DNA of 64,000 nt from Chloroflexi bacterium UBA6077 (GTDB taxonomy: Bacteria; Chloroflexota; UBA6077), in the NCBI GenBank assembly GCA_002436065.1, contig DIXP01000019.1:29871-93870 (forward strand). The letters are read 5' to 3'. Positions 48,635 through 57,622 of this stretch are shown piece by piece (within the stretch, counting starts at the first letter, position 1; every line of letters begins with the position of its first letter). The translations under genes and the position numbers were made by a program. The notes beneath the pieces were generated by a model that was not told the DNA's origin, searched no databases, and saw only the letters and a program-made list of their open reading frames with translations.

Positions 48635-49132
48635 CTACAGGTTGCTCTGGACTATCTGTCCGGTGACCTGGAGGCTCAGTTGTCCTGTTCGCAAGGCCGA
48701 GGACCTCGCGGCGTTCATGTTGTCCTCCAGAAGGGACACCACCTGGGTGTGTCCAATCTGCCTGGCCTTCTCCACCAATCCTATGTATGAGGCCACCTCA
48801 TAATGGGCCACCTTCATAGCCATCCCCAGACAGTACATGTCTACCGCCTGTTGGCTGGGATTCTGCTGCATGAACTCCTGCAGGTCGTGCTGCATGCAGT
48901 CGATGGCGTGGGAGGTCGCGCTCGCCGGCTGGCTGTTCAGTAGCCGAAGGCACTCCTGCACCCGCAGGGTCTGCTGCTGAACCTTGGGGATCTCGGTCTC
49001 GAACAGCTGAGAGACCTGTGGGTTGGAGCAGATCTGCTTCAGACGTGCCACCATCTGGAGCTTAGACTGCTCCACCGATTGGAGGACACGGAGTTCATAC
49101 ATGAGGAGATCCAGGGGGCTTTGGATGGCCAC
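48635..49132 (-). CDS. DUF892/YciF-like ferritin-fold protein
   Basis: 165 residues of four-helix ferritin-like bundle: LMYELRVLQSVEQSKLQMVA, FETEIPKVQQQTLRVQECL, LGMAMKVAHYEVASYIGLV and a final helix. The E-x-x-x-x-Q and H-Y-E-x-x-x-Y pattern is that of YciE/YciF (DUF892) stress proteins, which may bind iron. The ATG at 49132 lacks a strong ribosome-binding site. Confidence 0.8.
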   Translation of the reverse strand: MAIQSPLDLLMYELRVLQSVEQSKLQMVARLKQICSNPQVSQLFETEIPKVQQQTLRVQECLRLLNSQPASATSHAIDCMQHDLQEFMQQNPSQQAVDMYCLGMAMKVAHYEVASYIGLVEKARQIGHTQVVSLLEDNMNAARSSALRTGQLSLQVTGQIVQSNL

Positions 49133-49274
49133 GGATGCGGACTCCTTTCTGCCTACCTATCTTTGGAATCGATGCGATGGATGTAGAGGGGAGCGAGCAA
49201 GAAGAGTACCAGATCTAGCATGATCCCCCATCCGAAGAAGGCATGGTTCACACGACAGGCGAGATGGCGTAACG

Positions 49275-49347
49275 GTAGGGGCGACCGGCTGGTCGCCCTG
49301 GCGGGGCAGGCCGGCGAATGGGCAGGGCGACCGCGGGTCGCCCCTAC
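49275..49347. repeat. MITE-like inverted repeat
   Basis: Arms 49275-49300 and 49323-49347 are near-perfect inverted copies, each containing GTAGGGGCGACC and a GGTCGCCCTG end. The 22-bp centre is G/C-rich. Similar GGGGCGACC...GGTCGCCCC elements are common dispersed repeats in some GC-rich bacteria; only one copy is here. The rest of 49133-49442 holds no gene. Confidence 0.75.
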
Positions 49348-49442
49348 AGAATGTCACCACAGTCCTGAACCATGCCCCGAAGAACACCAATTGGTACGGA
49401 AATTGCCGCCGATGGACGCCCACACGTGGTTTGGAGGCGGAT

Positions 49443-50120
49443 ATGAGAATTGATATTGACGCCAGGGTCAAGACCCAGGAGGGTGAGGAGATTGGGAGTG
49501 TTGACCGGGTCATCCTGAATCCGTATACCCGTGAAGTAGACGCCATTGTTGTACACCGAGGGCGCATCCTGACCAGGGATGTCGTGGTCCCGCTGTCTCT
49601 GGTCCAGAGGAGCGACGAAGAAGGGGTACAGCTCAGGATCGGGCGCTACGAACTTCAACAACTCCCGGATTTCGTGGAGCGGCACTACGCGGCGATGCCC
49701 GGACAGGCGCGGGTGCCCTACCCCTACGCCCCGGGCTCTATCCTGTTCCCGCTGGGCCCTGCTCAGGGAGTCTCAGGACTGCCGAGTGTCCAGGAAGCTG
49801 CTGAGGATGAAGTTGGGGTGCCATCTGAGGATGTGGATGTCGCCGAGGGGACGGAGGTCAGGGCCTTGGACGGCCTCGTTGGCTTTGTCGATGAGGTGCT
49901 GACGGACAGCTCGACCAACCGAGCGACGGACATCGTAGTTAGGAAGGGCATCGTTCTCACCAAGGACGTTACAATCCCTATGGAGTATGTGTCCGAGTTG
50001 ACCGACGACCATTTGCAGCTGAGCCTTACCGTTCAACAGGTCGAGGAGCTGCCTACGCCCAGCACCGATCGGTATCTCACGATAGAGGGGCGAGGAGGGG
50101 AAAAGGAGGGCGAAAGCTAG
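49443..50120 (+). CDS. Two-PRC-barrel-domain protein
   Basis: 225 residues with two PRC-barrel folds: DARVKTQEGEEIGSVDRVIL with VDAIVVHRGR and ILTRDVVVPLSLV (about 1-75), and GTEVRALDGLVGFVDEVLTD with TDIVVRKGIVLTKDVTIPME (about 130-205), joined by a Pro/acidic linker. PRC barrels mediate RNA-processing or photosynthetic-complex contacts; here the role is unknown. ATG 49443 follows GGAGG with 6-nt spacing. It ends 4 bp overlapping the convergent PilZ gene. Confidence 0.82.
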   Translation: MRIDIDARVKTQEGEEIGSVDRVILNPYTREVDAIVVHRGRILTRDVVVPLSLVQRSDEEGVQLRIGRYELQQLPDFVERHYAAMPGQARVPYPYAPGSILFPLGPAQGVSGLPSVQEAAEDEVGVPSEDVDVAEGTEVRALDGLVGFVDEVLTDSSTNRATDIVVRKGIVLTKDVTIPMEYVSELTDDHLQLSLTVQQVEELPTPSTDRYLTIEGRGGEKEGES

Positions 50121-50911
50121 TAGGGGGAAGCTGGAGGGGGCGACCGTCGTCTCCCTGCCGGCCGGACCAGAGAGGTATCGTCCAGGGGCGAGCCGGTGAA
50201 ACGGGTGAAGCTGCCCACTCGCCTCATCTTCTCCTGCTGATACAGGATGAAGGCGGCTATCCTCTCTGTGTCTGATTCGTCCATATCAACGAATCTCAGC
50301 CCCATGTGCCAGCGACGCTTGCCGGTGTTGTCTGAGATGGGGGCAAACACTGCGCGTACCTCTGCCATGGCCTCGATCCGGCCAAAGACCTTGGGTAGAT
50401 CGAGGATTAGGCGGACTCTGGTGTCTTCGGACAACTCCTGTAGACAGGATAGCCCTATCCCTCCTATGCTGATGTCGGTCACAAGGGGTGCCAGGGACCG
50501 GGCGGACTTCCCGGGATCGCCCTTGATAGAGAAGTCTATCGGCTGTGCCACCAGCTCCACCCGTACGTGCTCTCTACGGTCGTACTTCCGGAAGCCGGAC
50601 ATGCCCACCAAATGGGTCACCAGAGGAGTGCAATCGGCCGGGTTGGAGATCGCGGCCTGGAAGCACAGCCGTATGCCGAAGCGGGTGAGGTAGACCGTTA
50701 CGTCCGTCCCGTTATGGAATCGCACCATGGCGCCTCGGCGCCGTGGAGAACTCACCACGAGCGAGTCTTCTTGCACCTTCTGTATGCGGCTTTGGTACTG
50801 GCCCCATCGCTCAAACTCCTCGCCGTTGGCGGAGACGCCCTCGATGAGGATAGCCTGCCCCGCTGTGACTAGTCGGCGCAGCGGATTGGTCTTGATATGA
50901 GCGGCATCCAT
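50117..50911 (-). CDS. PilZ-domain protein (probable c-di-GMP receptor, YcgR-like)
   Basis: 264 residues. The first ~110 resemble a YcgR-type N-terminal beta domain (GQAILIEGVSANGEEFERWG, TVYLTRFGIRLCFQAAI). The PilZ domain then shows both c-di-GMP contacts, the RxxxR motif in YDRREHVRVEL and D-x-S-x-x-G in VTDISIGGIGL. Likely couples c-di-GMP to motility or surface behaviour, although no flagellar or pilus genes are near. ATG 50911 has GGAGG upstream; earlier in-frame codons lack one. Confidence 0.85.
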   Translation of the reverse strand: MDAAHIKTNPLRRLVTAGQAILIEGVSANGEEFERWGQYQSRIQKVQEDSLVVSSPRRRGAMVRFHNGTDVTVYLTRFGIRLCFQAAISNPADCTPLVTHLVGMSGFRKYDRREHVRVELVAQPIDFSIKGDPGKSARSLAPLVTDISIGGIGLSCLQELSEDTRVRLILDLPKVFGRIEAMAEVRAVFAPISDNTGKRRWHMGLRFVDMDESDTERIAAFILYQQEKMRRVGSFTRFTGSPLDDTSLVRPAGRRRSPPPASPY

Positions 50912-51017
50912 GGTGCGGGAACCTCCATGCCGATTCTTCTCGATCTTACCTCCTGCTGTCAATACCAGGGGCACTTGCGGATTGGCATTCAGTCTCGCGG
51001 ATGTGCTGAAATGGCGG

Positions 51018-51046
51018 TTGGCCGCAGGCCCTGTAGCTGGTATGAT
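51018..51046 (+). promoter_or_regulatory. Sigma-70-type promoter for the hydroxyacid dehydrogenase gene
   Basis: -35 TTGGCC (51018-51023), 17-bp spacer, -10 TATGAT (51041-51046); ATG lies 54 bp downstream. Confidence 0.55.
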
Positions 51047-51099
51047 GCAGCCCTGTCCAGCGATCCCCAAGAGAAAACGAGCAAGGAGTGCGTTGCCCC

Positions 51100-52062
51100 A
51101 TGGCCAAGAAGGTCCTGGTCACTGAGTTCATCCATCCGGCGGGCATTCAGCTGCTGGAGACCGAAGCCGAGGTGGTTCGCCCTTCAGCGGTTTCCGCGGC
51201 CGCTCTGAAAGAGGCGGCAGCCGACGTTGATGGGATCCTTGTCAGGGTTGCCCCGATCGGCAAGGAGGTAATGGACGCCGCACCGAAGCTGAAGGTGATC
51301 GGCAAGCACGGGGTGGGGTACGACAATATCGACATTCCCGCTGCGACAGAGCGGGGCATCGCTGTCTGCAGCACCCCTGAGGCCAACAGCGAGGGGGTGG
51401 CGAACCTGGCCATCACCCTGATGCTGGCTACCTCGCGCCGGCTGCTAGAGTGCGATGCCTTCGTCCGGGCCGGCCGCTGGAGTGGCAAGGACGAGCTGAT
51501 GGGCCATGAACTGCTTGGCAAGACCCTTTCCATCGTGGGCGTTGGTCGCATCGGTGCGCGCCTGGCTCAGATCGGCCAGGCGGCCTTTGATATGAAGGTG
51601 TATGCCTACGACCCCTACGTTGACCAGCCTACTCTCGCTGCCAAGGGCATCATCAAGGTCGAGAGTGTGGACGAGCTGATGCCGGTGGCCGATTTCGTCT
51701 CAGTCCACACCCCATTGACTCCTGCAACCAAAGGCATCATTGGGGCAAAGCAGTTCGACCTCATGAAGGAGAGCGCGTTCTTGATCAACACCTCTCGCGG
51801 CCCGGTGGTGGACGAGACGGCGCTGATCGAGGCGCTGCGCCTTGGCAAGATCGCCGGTGCAGGACTGGACGTCTACGAGCAGGAACCGCCCTCCCCGGAC
51901 AACCCTCTGTTCAAGATGCACAATGTCACTCTGCTGCCTCACATGGCCGGTGCATCCTTCGAATCCATGGAGCGGATGGCGACCCATGCTGCCGCCGACA
52001 TCCTCGCGGTGCTGCGGGGCGATCGGCCGAAGTACCCGGTCAACCCATCAGTGTTGCAATAG
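51100..52062 (+). CDS. D-2-hydroxyacid (3-phosphoglycerate) dehydrogenase
   Basis: 320-residue NAD-dependent dehydrogenase. The N- and C-terminal catalytic halves surround the Rossmann domain with VGVGRIGARLAQIGQAAF and the later acidic residue in YDPY. Catalytic Arg (INTSRGPVVDETALIEAL), Glu (DVYEQEPP) and His (LLPHMAG) are all present. It is close to SerA but lacks the C-terminal ACT domain, so phosphoglycerate is likely, other 2-hydroxyacids possible. ATG 51100 is chosen; GTG 51088 is too near the GAG site. Confidence 0.87.
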   Translation: MAKKVLVTEFIHPAGIQLLETEAEVVRPSAVSAAALKEAAADVDGILVRVAPIGKEVMDAAPKLKVIGKHGVGYDNIDIPAATERGIAVCSTPEANSEGVANLAITLMLATSRRLLECDAFVRAGRWSGKDELMGHELLGKTLSIVGVGRIGARLAQIGQAAFDMKVYAYDPYVDQPTLAAKGIIKVESVDELMPVADFVSVHTPLTPATKGIIGAKQFDLMKESAFLINTSRGPVVDETALIEALRLGKIAGAGLDVYEQEPPSPDNPLFKMHNVTLLPHMAGASFESMERMATHAAADILAVLRGDRPKYPVNPSVLQ

Positions 52063-53340
52063 ATGGCCGGGACACGGGGACCGGGGGGAGGCGGAGACGG
52101 GGAGACGCAGGGATGGGGTAATCAAGCGTCTTCCCCCGTGCTCCCGCCTCCTCGTGTCACCGCGCCACAGGATCTCCCCGTCCCCTGGGGGCAGGTCTTG
52201 CTTGTGCTTTGCACCCCCATGGTTATCCTTTCCTCCGCCCTGAACCTCTCTCCGCTGCTGCCGCTGGTCAAGGCTGAGTTCGGCCTCAACAACAGTTGGG
52301 CCGGACTGCTGGCCTCGGCGACTTTGCTCTTTCACACTGCCCTGCAGCTGCCTGGCGGCGCTATCGCCGATCGAATCGGCTACCGCAGGGCCATAGGCGG
52401 CGGGCTCCTCCTTGCCGGCAGTTGCGCGATGGCCTCTGGGCTCGCGCCCAACCCTCCGCTTTTGTTGCTCAGCCGATTCGCCATGGGGATTGGTACCGCC
52501 GTGGCGTTCATTTCCGGCCTTGCCTACGTCAATGCCGTGGTCCCCCCGGGGAAGAGGGCCATGGTGCAGGGTCTCTACGGGGCTGCGGTCAACCTGGGAG
52601 TGCTTCTCGTCCTGCTGTTCTCGGAGCGGGTGGCGGCCTGGGGGAGCTGGCGGTGGCCGGTCGTCCTGGACGGGCTGTTGATGGTGCTGATTGGGTGGAT
52701 GTCGCTTGTCTGGCTGCGGCGCCAAACTGGTGCCCGCGGCAACGGTGGCTCGTGGTCTAAGATCCTGCGCCAGCCGACTCTCTACCTGATGGGGATTGCC
52801 CTTGCGATTACCTACGGCGTATTCACCGCCCTTTCCGCGTGGCTCGCGACCTTCCTCTGGCAGGTGCATGGGATAGGGCTGGAGCTGGCAGGTCCGCTCG
52901 CTGCGCTGTTCCCCGCAGCTTCGATGCTCTCTCGTGCAGCGGGCGGAACGCTGGCCGGGGGGCGAGAGCGCAAGCTGCTGCTGGTGTGCTGTCTCATCAC
53001 GGGCCTGGGGACCATGGCTCTTCCGCTGATCCCCTCGGTCCCACTCGCTCTGTTGTGCCTGCTGGTCGTGGGATGGTTCCTCGCCATGCCCTTCGGTATC
53101 ATCTTTTCCTACGGGTCACTGGTCTCAGGGAGGCCGGTTACGGCTCGGGAAATGAGCGTGACCAATTTCGTGGGAAACGTCGGCGCCCTGTTGCTGCCCC
53201 CGATGATCGGATACGGTCTGGATTTGACAGGGTCCTTCACGCTTGGGTTTGGGGCTATGGGGGTGATGTGCCTGGCCGGCACCGCAGCCCTGCTTCTCTA
53301 CCTTCCCAGGCCTCGCCGTCAACCCGATCTCCTACTCTAA
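52063..53340 (+). CDS. MFS transporter, N-terminus formed by a repeat
   Basis: 425-residue major facilitator with 12 helices; motif A-like LPGGAIADRIGYRRAIGGG after helix 2 and typical later repeats. The first ~38 residues (Gly/Thr/Pro-rich) come from an imperfect inverted repeat at 52070-52158, not an ordinary N-terminus. The true start is uncertain: a start shortly before VPWGQVLLVLCTPMVILS is as likely. Resembles nitrate/CP-type carriers; substrate unknown. It begins immediately after the dehydrogenase stop. Confidence 0.82.
   Translation: MAGTRGPGGGGDGETQGWGNQASSPVLPPPRVTAPQDLPVPWGQVLLVLCTPMVILSSALNLSPLLPLVKAEFGLNNSWAGLLASATLLFHTALQLPGGAIADRIGYRRAIGGGLLLAGSCAMASGLAPNPPLLLLSRFAMGIGTAVAFISGLAYVNAVVPPGKRAMVQGLYGAAVNLGVLLVLLFSERVAAWGSWRWPVVLDGLLMVLIGWMSLVWLRRQTGARGNGGSWSKILRQPTLYLMGIALAITYGVFTALSAWLATFLWQVHGIGLELAGPLAALFPAASMLSRAAGGTLAGGRERKLLLVCCLITGLGTMALPLIPSVPLALLCLLVVGWFLAMPFGIIFSYGSLVSGRPVTAREMSVTNFVGNVGALLLPPMIGYGLDLTGSFTLGFGAMGVMCLAGTAALLLYLPRPRRQPDLLL
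52070..52158. repeat. Imperfect inverted repeat overlapping the start of an MFS gene
   Basis: The left arm (52071-52108: GACACGGGGACC..., GGAGGCGGAGACGGGGAGAC) and right arm (52127-52158: GCGTCTTCCCCCGTGCTCCC and on) are imperfect inverted copies. Related G-rich tracts occur at 42497-42520 and 47532. Confidence 0.6.
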
Positions 53341-53428
53341 CTGGATTCCACGGCTCGTGCTACAATCGGGTTCATGCCAGACTAGGCGGTCCACGGAGGG
53401 GAAGCTTGGGAAGGTAGAGGAGAACCTG

Positions 53429-54802
53429 GTGAGAGAGACCGAGGATGGGGAGAAAGGGGCGCTGGGCTCGTCGTGGAGCGAACGGCTACCCTTCTTCTAT
53501 GGCTGGATCGTAGTCGCCGTCAGCTTCGTCTGTTTCGCTGTGGGCTACGCCACATGGAACTCCTTCTCCATCTTCTACGTGGCAATTCTCGACGACTTCG
53601 GTTGGTCTCGCGCCGCCACCGCCGGGGTCTTTTCTGTCTTTACGATAGTATACGGATTGAATGCACCGATTGCCGGTAGCCTCACCGATCGTTATGGTCC
53701 GCGCAGGCTCCTCCCCATCGGCGCCCTGATCCTCGGCCTTGGCCTGCTGTTGACCACTCGGCTCTCCACCCTATGGGAGTTCTATTTGCTGTACGGCGTG
53801 GTTGCGGCTGTTGGCCTCAGTGCCATCGGTACGGTGCCCACCTTCTCGGTGTTGAGCAACTGGTTTATCAAGAAGAGAGGCACGGCCGGCGGCATCGCCA
53901 CCGCCGGCATAGGGGTTGGCATGCTCCTGTTTGTGCCCCTTCTGCAGGGGGTCATCAACAATCATGGGTGGCGCGCCGCGTATCTATTGCTGTCGATCGT
54001 CATCGTGGCTGTGATCCCCGTCACGGTTCTGCTCTTTCACCGCCATCGCCCCCAGGAAATGGGGCTGATGCCGGATGGGGAACGCCGCAAGGATACCGCC
54101 AGTCCAGCCTCCACATCTCAGCTCTCCCCGGACAACCTGGTGGTGGACAGGGAGTGGACATCCAGGGAGTGGACCCTCCGATCTGCGATGCATACCCATC
54201 GCTTCTGGCTGGTTTCCATGGCGCGGTTTCTGGAGATGGCCTGCCTTCAGACGATAATGACCCACCAGGCGGCCTTCTTCGTGGACGAGGGTTTCGACAA
54301 TCTGCTGGCGGCGTCCATCGTGGGGATAGTGGGGATCATGGGCTCTTGCGGCAAGATCCTATGGGGTACTGTGTCTGACCGGATCGGCAGGGAGTCGACC
54401 TACCTGATAGCGTTCATCTGTGGGACCGTCGGGGTAGGCGCCCTCCTTACCATTCAGGCCGGCTCTCCCGGCTGGATGCTCTATGCTTATGGAGCCATCT
54501 ACGGCCTCTGCTACGGGGTGTCGGCAGTGCTCTGCCCGGTGATGATGGGCGACATCTTCCAGGGGAAGAGCTTCGGGGCCATCCTTGGAGGGGCCTACGT
54601 CCTCGGCAATGCGGGTTCAGCAATTGGCGCATTTCTCGGGGGCTATGTCTTCGATGTCACCGGGGCCTATCACTGGGCGTTCATGCTCACGATCCCCGGG
54701 ATGTGGCTCTCCTGCCTACTCTACTGGCTGGCCGCGCCTCGAAAGGTCCGCAGGGTGGCAGGCAGGGCTGACTCCACAGCCTGCCTCCAGCCTCAGCCCT
54801 GA
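53429..54802 (+). CDS. MFS transporter (oxalate/monocarboxylate-type)
   Basis: 457 residues, 12 helices. N-terminal PFFYGWIVVAVSFVCFAVGY, LTDRYGPRRLLPIG (motif A) and SNWFIKKRGTAGGIATAGIG are features of the OFA/monocarboxylate-like MFS group. A central hydrophilic loop (about 215-260) separates the halves; the second half has GTVSDRIGRESTYL. GTG 53429 follows GAGGAG with good spacing; an earlier in-frame TTG (53357) is poor. Substrate unassigned. Confidence 0.87.
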   Translation: MRETEDGEKGALGSSWSERLPFFYGWIVVAVSFVCFAVGYATWNSFSIFYVAILDDFGWSRAATAGVFSVFTIVYGLNAPIAGSLTDRYGPRRLLPIGALILGLGLLLTTRLSTLWEFYLLYGVVAAVGLSAIGTVPTFSVLSNWFIKKRGTAGGIATAGIGVGMLLFVPLLQGVINNHGWRAAYLLLSIVIVAVIPVTVLLFHRHRPQEMGLMPDGERRKDTASPASTSQLSPDNLVVDREWTSREWTLRSAMHTHRFWLVSMARFLEMACLQTIMTHQAAFFVDEGFDNLLAASIVGIVGIMGSCGKILWGTVSDRIGRESTYLIAFICGTVGVGALLTIQAGSPGWMLYAYGAIYGLCYGVSAVLCPVMMGDIFQGKSFGAILGGAYVLGNAGSAIGAFLGGYVFDVTGAYHWAFMLTIPGMWLSCLLYWLAAPRKVRRVAGRADSTACLQPQP

Positions 54803-54818
54803 CGAACGGGTAGCCCAT

Positions 54819-54867
54819 AACACAGAGACACGAAGGATCTCTTGGTGATCCTTCGTGTCTCTGTGTT
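54819..54867. terminator. Bidirectional-type terminator between convergent genes
   Basis: Perfect 21-bp stem (54819-54839 with 54847-54867) and a 7-nt loop, between the MFS stop at 54802 and the gdhA stop at 54884. It can serve both genes. Confidence 0.82.
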
Positions 54868-54883
54868 GCTGTTTGGTTCTCTA

Positions 54884-56179
54884 CTACGCGTACAGTCCCC
54901 TGAGCCTCTTAGCCTCGGCGACTCGGCCAACTGCCAGGATGTAGGCTCCCATGCGTAGGTCCACCTGGTGGGTTTCCGCTGTCTCGGCCACGGCCCCGAA
55001 GGCCGTCACCATCATCTCGTCCAGCCGATCGCGGACCGCCTTCTCCCTCCAGAAGTAGCCGTAGCGGTCCTGCACCCACTCGAAGTAGGAGACCACCACC
55101 CCACCTGCGTTCGCCAGGATGTCCGGCACCAGCTTGATGCCCCTATTGGCCAGGATCACGTCCGCCTCCGGTGTCGTCGGGCCGTTAGCCCCCTCCAGCA
55201 CGAAGTCCGACGAGATACGGTGGGCATTGTCTCCAGTGATCTGCCCCTCGAGGGCAGCGGGGAGCAGCACGTTGCAGCGGCACTCCAGCAGATCGCTGTT
55301 GGAGATCGGTTCGGAGCCGGGGAAGCCCTTGACGAGCTTATTGGTCTTCACATGTTGGAGCAGGGCAGGAATGTCCAGTCCCTTGCTGTTGTGTATGCCA
55401 CCCGAGACGTCGCTCACGGCTATGATCTTCGCCCCGGCATCGTGTAGCAACCTCGCCGCCCCCGAGCCCACGTTCCCGAACCCTTGGATGGCGAACGTCG
55501 CTCCCTGAAGGGAGTGTCCGTAGTGCTTGAGGGCTTCCCTAGCGGTGTACATCAGCCCTCGCCCCGTCGCCTCCACGCGACCCGCCGAGCCTCCCAGCAC
55601 CAATGGCTTCCCGGTGACGACGCCCGGCTCGCAGTAGCCCTTCTTCATGTTGAAGGTGTCCATCACCCAGGCCATTATCTGGGGATTGGTTCCCACATCA
55701 GGGGCGGGGATGTCCGTGTTGGGGCCAAGCAGGTCGAAGATCTCCCCGATGTAGCGGCGGGTCAATCGCTCCAACTCCCCCTCGGAAAGCTGGGAAGGGT
55801 CGCAGATCACTCCCCCCTTGGCTCCCCCAAAGGGGACGTCCACCACGGCACATTTGAACGACATCCAGGCGGCTAACGCCTTCACCTCATCCAGGTTCAC
55901 GTTGGGGTGGAAGCGGATACCTCCCTTGCCGGGGCCTCGTGTCGTGTCGTGGAGCACGCGATAGCCGGTGAACACCTGGGTCTGTCCGGCATCGGTGCGG
56001 ATGGGCAGCGAGACGATCACCTGCCGCTTGGGGTTCTTGATCCGGTCGATGATCCCGTCCTCGTAATCGAGGAAGGCAGCAGCCTTGTCGATGGTCCCGA
56101 CGACGTCGTCGTAGGGATTGTAGCTCCGAGAGGAGACTGTAGAAGCTGGTTTCTCTGTAGGGGCCTTCTCATCCGTCAA
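54884..56179 (-). CDS. gdhA: Glutamate dehydrogenase (Glu/Leu/Phe/Val family)
   Basis: 431-residue enzyme interconverting glutamate and 2-oxoglutarate plus ammonia. GPGKGGIRFHPN and KCAVVDVPFGGAKGGVICDP hold the substrate-binding region and catalytic Lys; ATGRGLMYT and AIQGFGNVGSGAARLL are the NAD(P) domain. The start is TTG 56179 (TTG-ACG-GAT-GAG) after GGGAGGAAC. Cofactor preference cannot be decided by eye. It complements the hut route, which yields glutamate. Confidence 0.95.
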   Translation of the reverse strand: MTDEKAPTEKPASTVSSRSYNPYDDVVGTIDKAAAFLDYEDGIIDRIKNPKRQVIVSLPIRTDAGQTQVFTGYRVLHDTTRGPGKGGIRFHPNVNLDEVKALAAWMSFKCAVVDVPFGGAKGGVICDPSQLSEGELERLTRRYIGEIFDLLGPNTDIPAPDVGTNPQIMAWVMDTFNMKKGYCEPGVVTGKPLVLGGSAGRVEATGRGLMYTAREALKHYGHSLQGATFAIQGFGNVGSGAARLLHDAGAKIIAVSDVSGGIHNSKGLDIPALLQHVKTNKLVKGFPGSEPISNSDLLECRCNVLLPAALEGQITGDNAHRISSDFVLEGANGPTTPEADVILANRGIKLVPDILANAGGVVVSYFEWVQDRYGYFWREKAVRDRLDEMMVTAFGAVAETAETHQVDLRMGAYILAVGRVAEAKRLRGLYA

Positions 56180-56405
56180 TGGAAGTTCCTCCCTTTCGTG
56201 GAGTGCGACGGTTCACCGCCGTGTCCCATAATCGATTGCCTCAAGAGTTGGGCATCGAAGAATAGTCCCGCACAAGCTGCAAACTACTTTAGCAGGTTCC
56301 CCTCCTTCTCGACTAGGGGTAGTTCGATGTCATTTTCACATCCAGGGGGCAGCCTACCGTAGTCCGTGGTAACATGAGGTCAGCGGTCGTGCTACCGTAG
56401 CCCCC
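56180..56405. other. Non-coding stretch upstream of gdhA
   Basis: 226 bp without a convincing gene, palindrome or promoter apart from the gdhA ribosome-binding site. Confidence 0.4.
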
Positions 56406-57134
56406 CTACCACCCGTAGGCCAACCGCTCGATCAGCCGAGTAGGTAGTCCCGCATCTCTCATCTTCTGCTGAGTGGTTTGGTATGGGTACTCCACCCGCC
56501 TCCACTCCAAGATTCCCGTATCGCTGTCATAGAGGCCATAAGCTGCCCTGGGGTCGCTATCCCGCGGTTGCCCAACCCCGCCGGGGTTGGCAATCAGCCG
56601 GTTTTGCCTCACCTCCACCCTATCGCCGGCGCCTGGTGTGCTTGCCAGCACCTGCTTGCTGGTGGAGTCCAGCAGATAGAGGGCCGGCACATGGGTGTGG
56701 CCCACGAGGCATGCCAGTGTGCCGAAGTGGTCGAAGTTGGCCGCGGCCAACTTCTCCTGAAAGATGTATTCCCAGACCGGGGATCGAGGGCTGCCGTGGA
56801 CCAGGGTGAAGGGCTCTACCACCACCCTCTCTGGAAGGTTGGACAGATAGAAGATAGACCGGTCGTTGAGGGCGTGCGCCGTCCACTCGGCGGCCTCGGC
56901 GGCGGCGGCGTTGAAGTCGGAGGTATCCAGTCGGCCGATGGCGGCCAGGTCGTGGTTACCCATTACACAGCGGTGGTTGTAACGTTGAAGCAGGTCGATG
57001 CACTCGTTGGGATCGGGGCCATAGCCCACCAGGTCGCCCAGACACCACAGGCTATCCACCTCTCCCATATCGGCGAGGACGGCCTCGAACGCTGCCAGGT
57101 TGGCGTGGACATCGGCGATGATGCCGTAGCGCAT
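56406..57134 (-). CDS. Calcineurin-like metallophosphoesterase
   Basis: 242 residues of the YfcE/MJ0936-like class. Motifs in order: GIIADVHAN, GDLVGYGPDPNE, GNHD, HGS and GHTH. These build a dinuclear metal site. Such enzymes hydrolyse phosphodiesters or nucleotides; the substrate is not known. It is distinct from the SbcD-like protein at 148-1398. ATG 57134 is preceded by AGGGCAAGGGAA. Confidence 0.92.
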   Translation of the reverse strand: MRYGIIADVHANLAAFEAVLADMGEVDSLWCLGDLVGYGPDPNECIDLLQRYNHRCVMGNHDLAAIGRLDTSDFNAAAAEAAEWTAHALNDRSIFYLSNLPERVVVEPFTLVHGSPRSPVWEYIFQEKLAAANFDHFGTLACLVGHTHVPALYLLDSTSKQVLASTPGAGDRVEVRQNRLIANPGGVGQPRDSDPRAAYGLYDSDTGILEWRRVEYPYQTTQQKMRDAGLPTRLIERLAYGW

Positions 57135-57231
57135 TTCCCTTGCCCTCCAGCGGCCGCCAACTATATCACAGCTACGGGGTGGCTACAATGGAGCGCTGGG
57201 GTTTCGACCCGAGATAGCCCTCATGCAACAG

Positions 57232-57272
57232 CCGGTCAGACGCCGGGCGTCCCCCTCCCGACGTCTGACCGG
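57232..57272. other. Hairpin (11-bp arms) in the spacer before tRNA-Leu
   Basis: CCGGTCAGACG (57232-57242) pairs with CGTCTGACCGG (57262-57272). A TACAAT at 57184-57189 lies just upstream on the plus strand. A small RNA or attenuator is conceivable, but there is no coding sequence or family match. Confidence 0.4.
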
Positions 57273-57366
57273 GACACAAAGAGACTAACAGACCATGAGG
57301 GGTGCAAACATGAACGGCTGGGGGCAGAGGATGCCTGCCAGATGTCGGTTCTTTCAGACAGGTCGA

Positions 57367-57394
57367 TTGACGTCCTGCCGTCGTGTGGTAAGAT
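57367..57394 (+). promoter_or_regulatory. Promoter of tRNA-Leu
   Basis: -35 TTGACG (57367-57372), 16-bp spacer and -10 TAAGAT (57389-57394); the tRNA starts 23 bp further on. The TAAGATTC box is shared with tRNA-Gln. Confidence 0.6.
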
Positions 57395-57416
57395 TCCGCC
57401 GTTAGCGTGTCACCTT

Positions 57417-57500
57417 GCCGGGGTGGCGAAACAGGCAGACGCGGCGGACTTAAAATCCGCTACCCGCAAGGGTATAGGGGTTCGAGTCCCCTCCCCGGCA
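57417..57500 (+). tRNA. tRNA-Leu (anticodon TAA)
   Basis: Acceptor GCCGGGG/CCCCGGC, D-arm GGCGAAACAGGCAGACGC, anticodon stem GCGGA/TCCGC with anticodon TAA in CTTAAAA, a long variable arm (TACCCGCAAGGGTA) typical of class II tRNAs, T-arm with GGTTCGAGTCC, discriminator A. CCA is not encoded. 84 nt. Confidence 0.97.
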
Positions 57501-57622
57501 CCCCCACCCGGGACTCCTGCGGCGGCTGGGGTTCTCCCATGGTGCGATTCCCCTAGCCTCAGCCCGATGGCCGTGGTCCTCACTTCCTTGGCACCGGCGC
57601 CACCCGTGCGTATCGGCCGCTA

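Noticed and set aside
57184..57272. Possible small RNA before tRNA-Leu
   Set aside because: There is a TACAAT box and a hairpin, but no convincing -35 and no T-run, so it is listed only as a hairpin.
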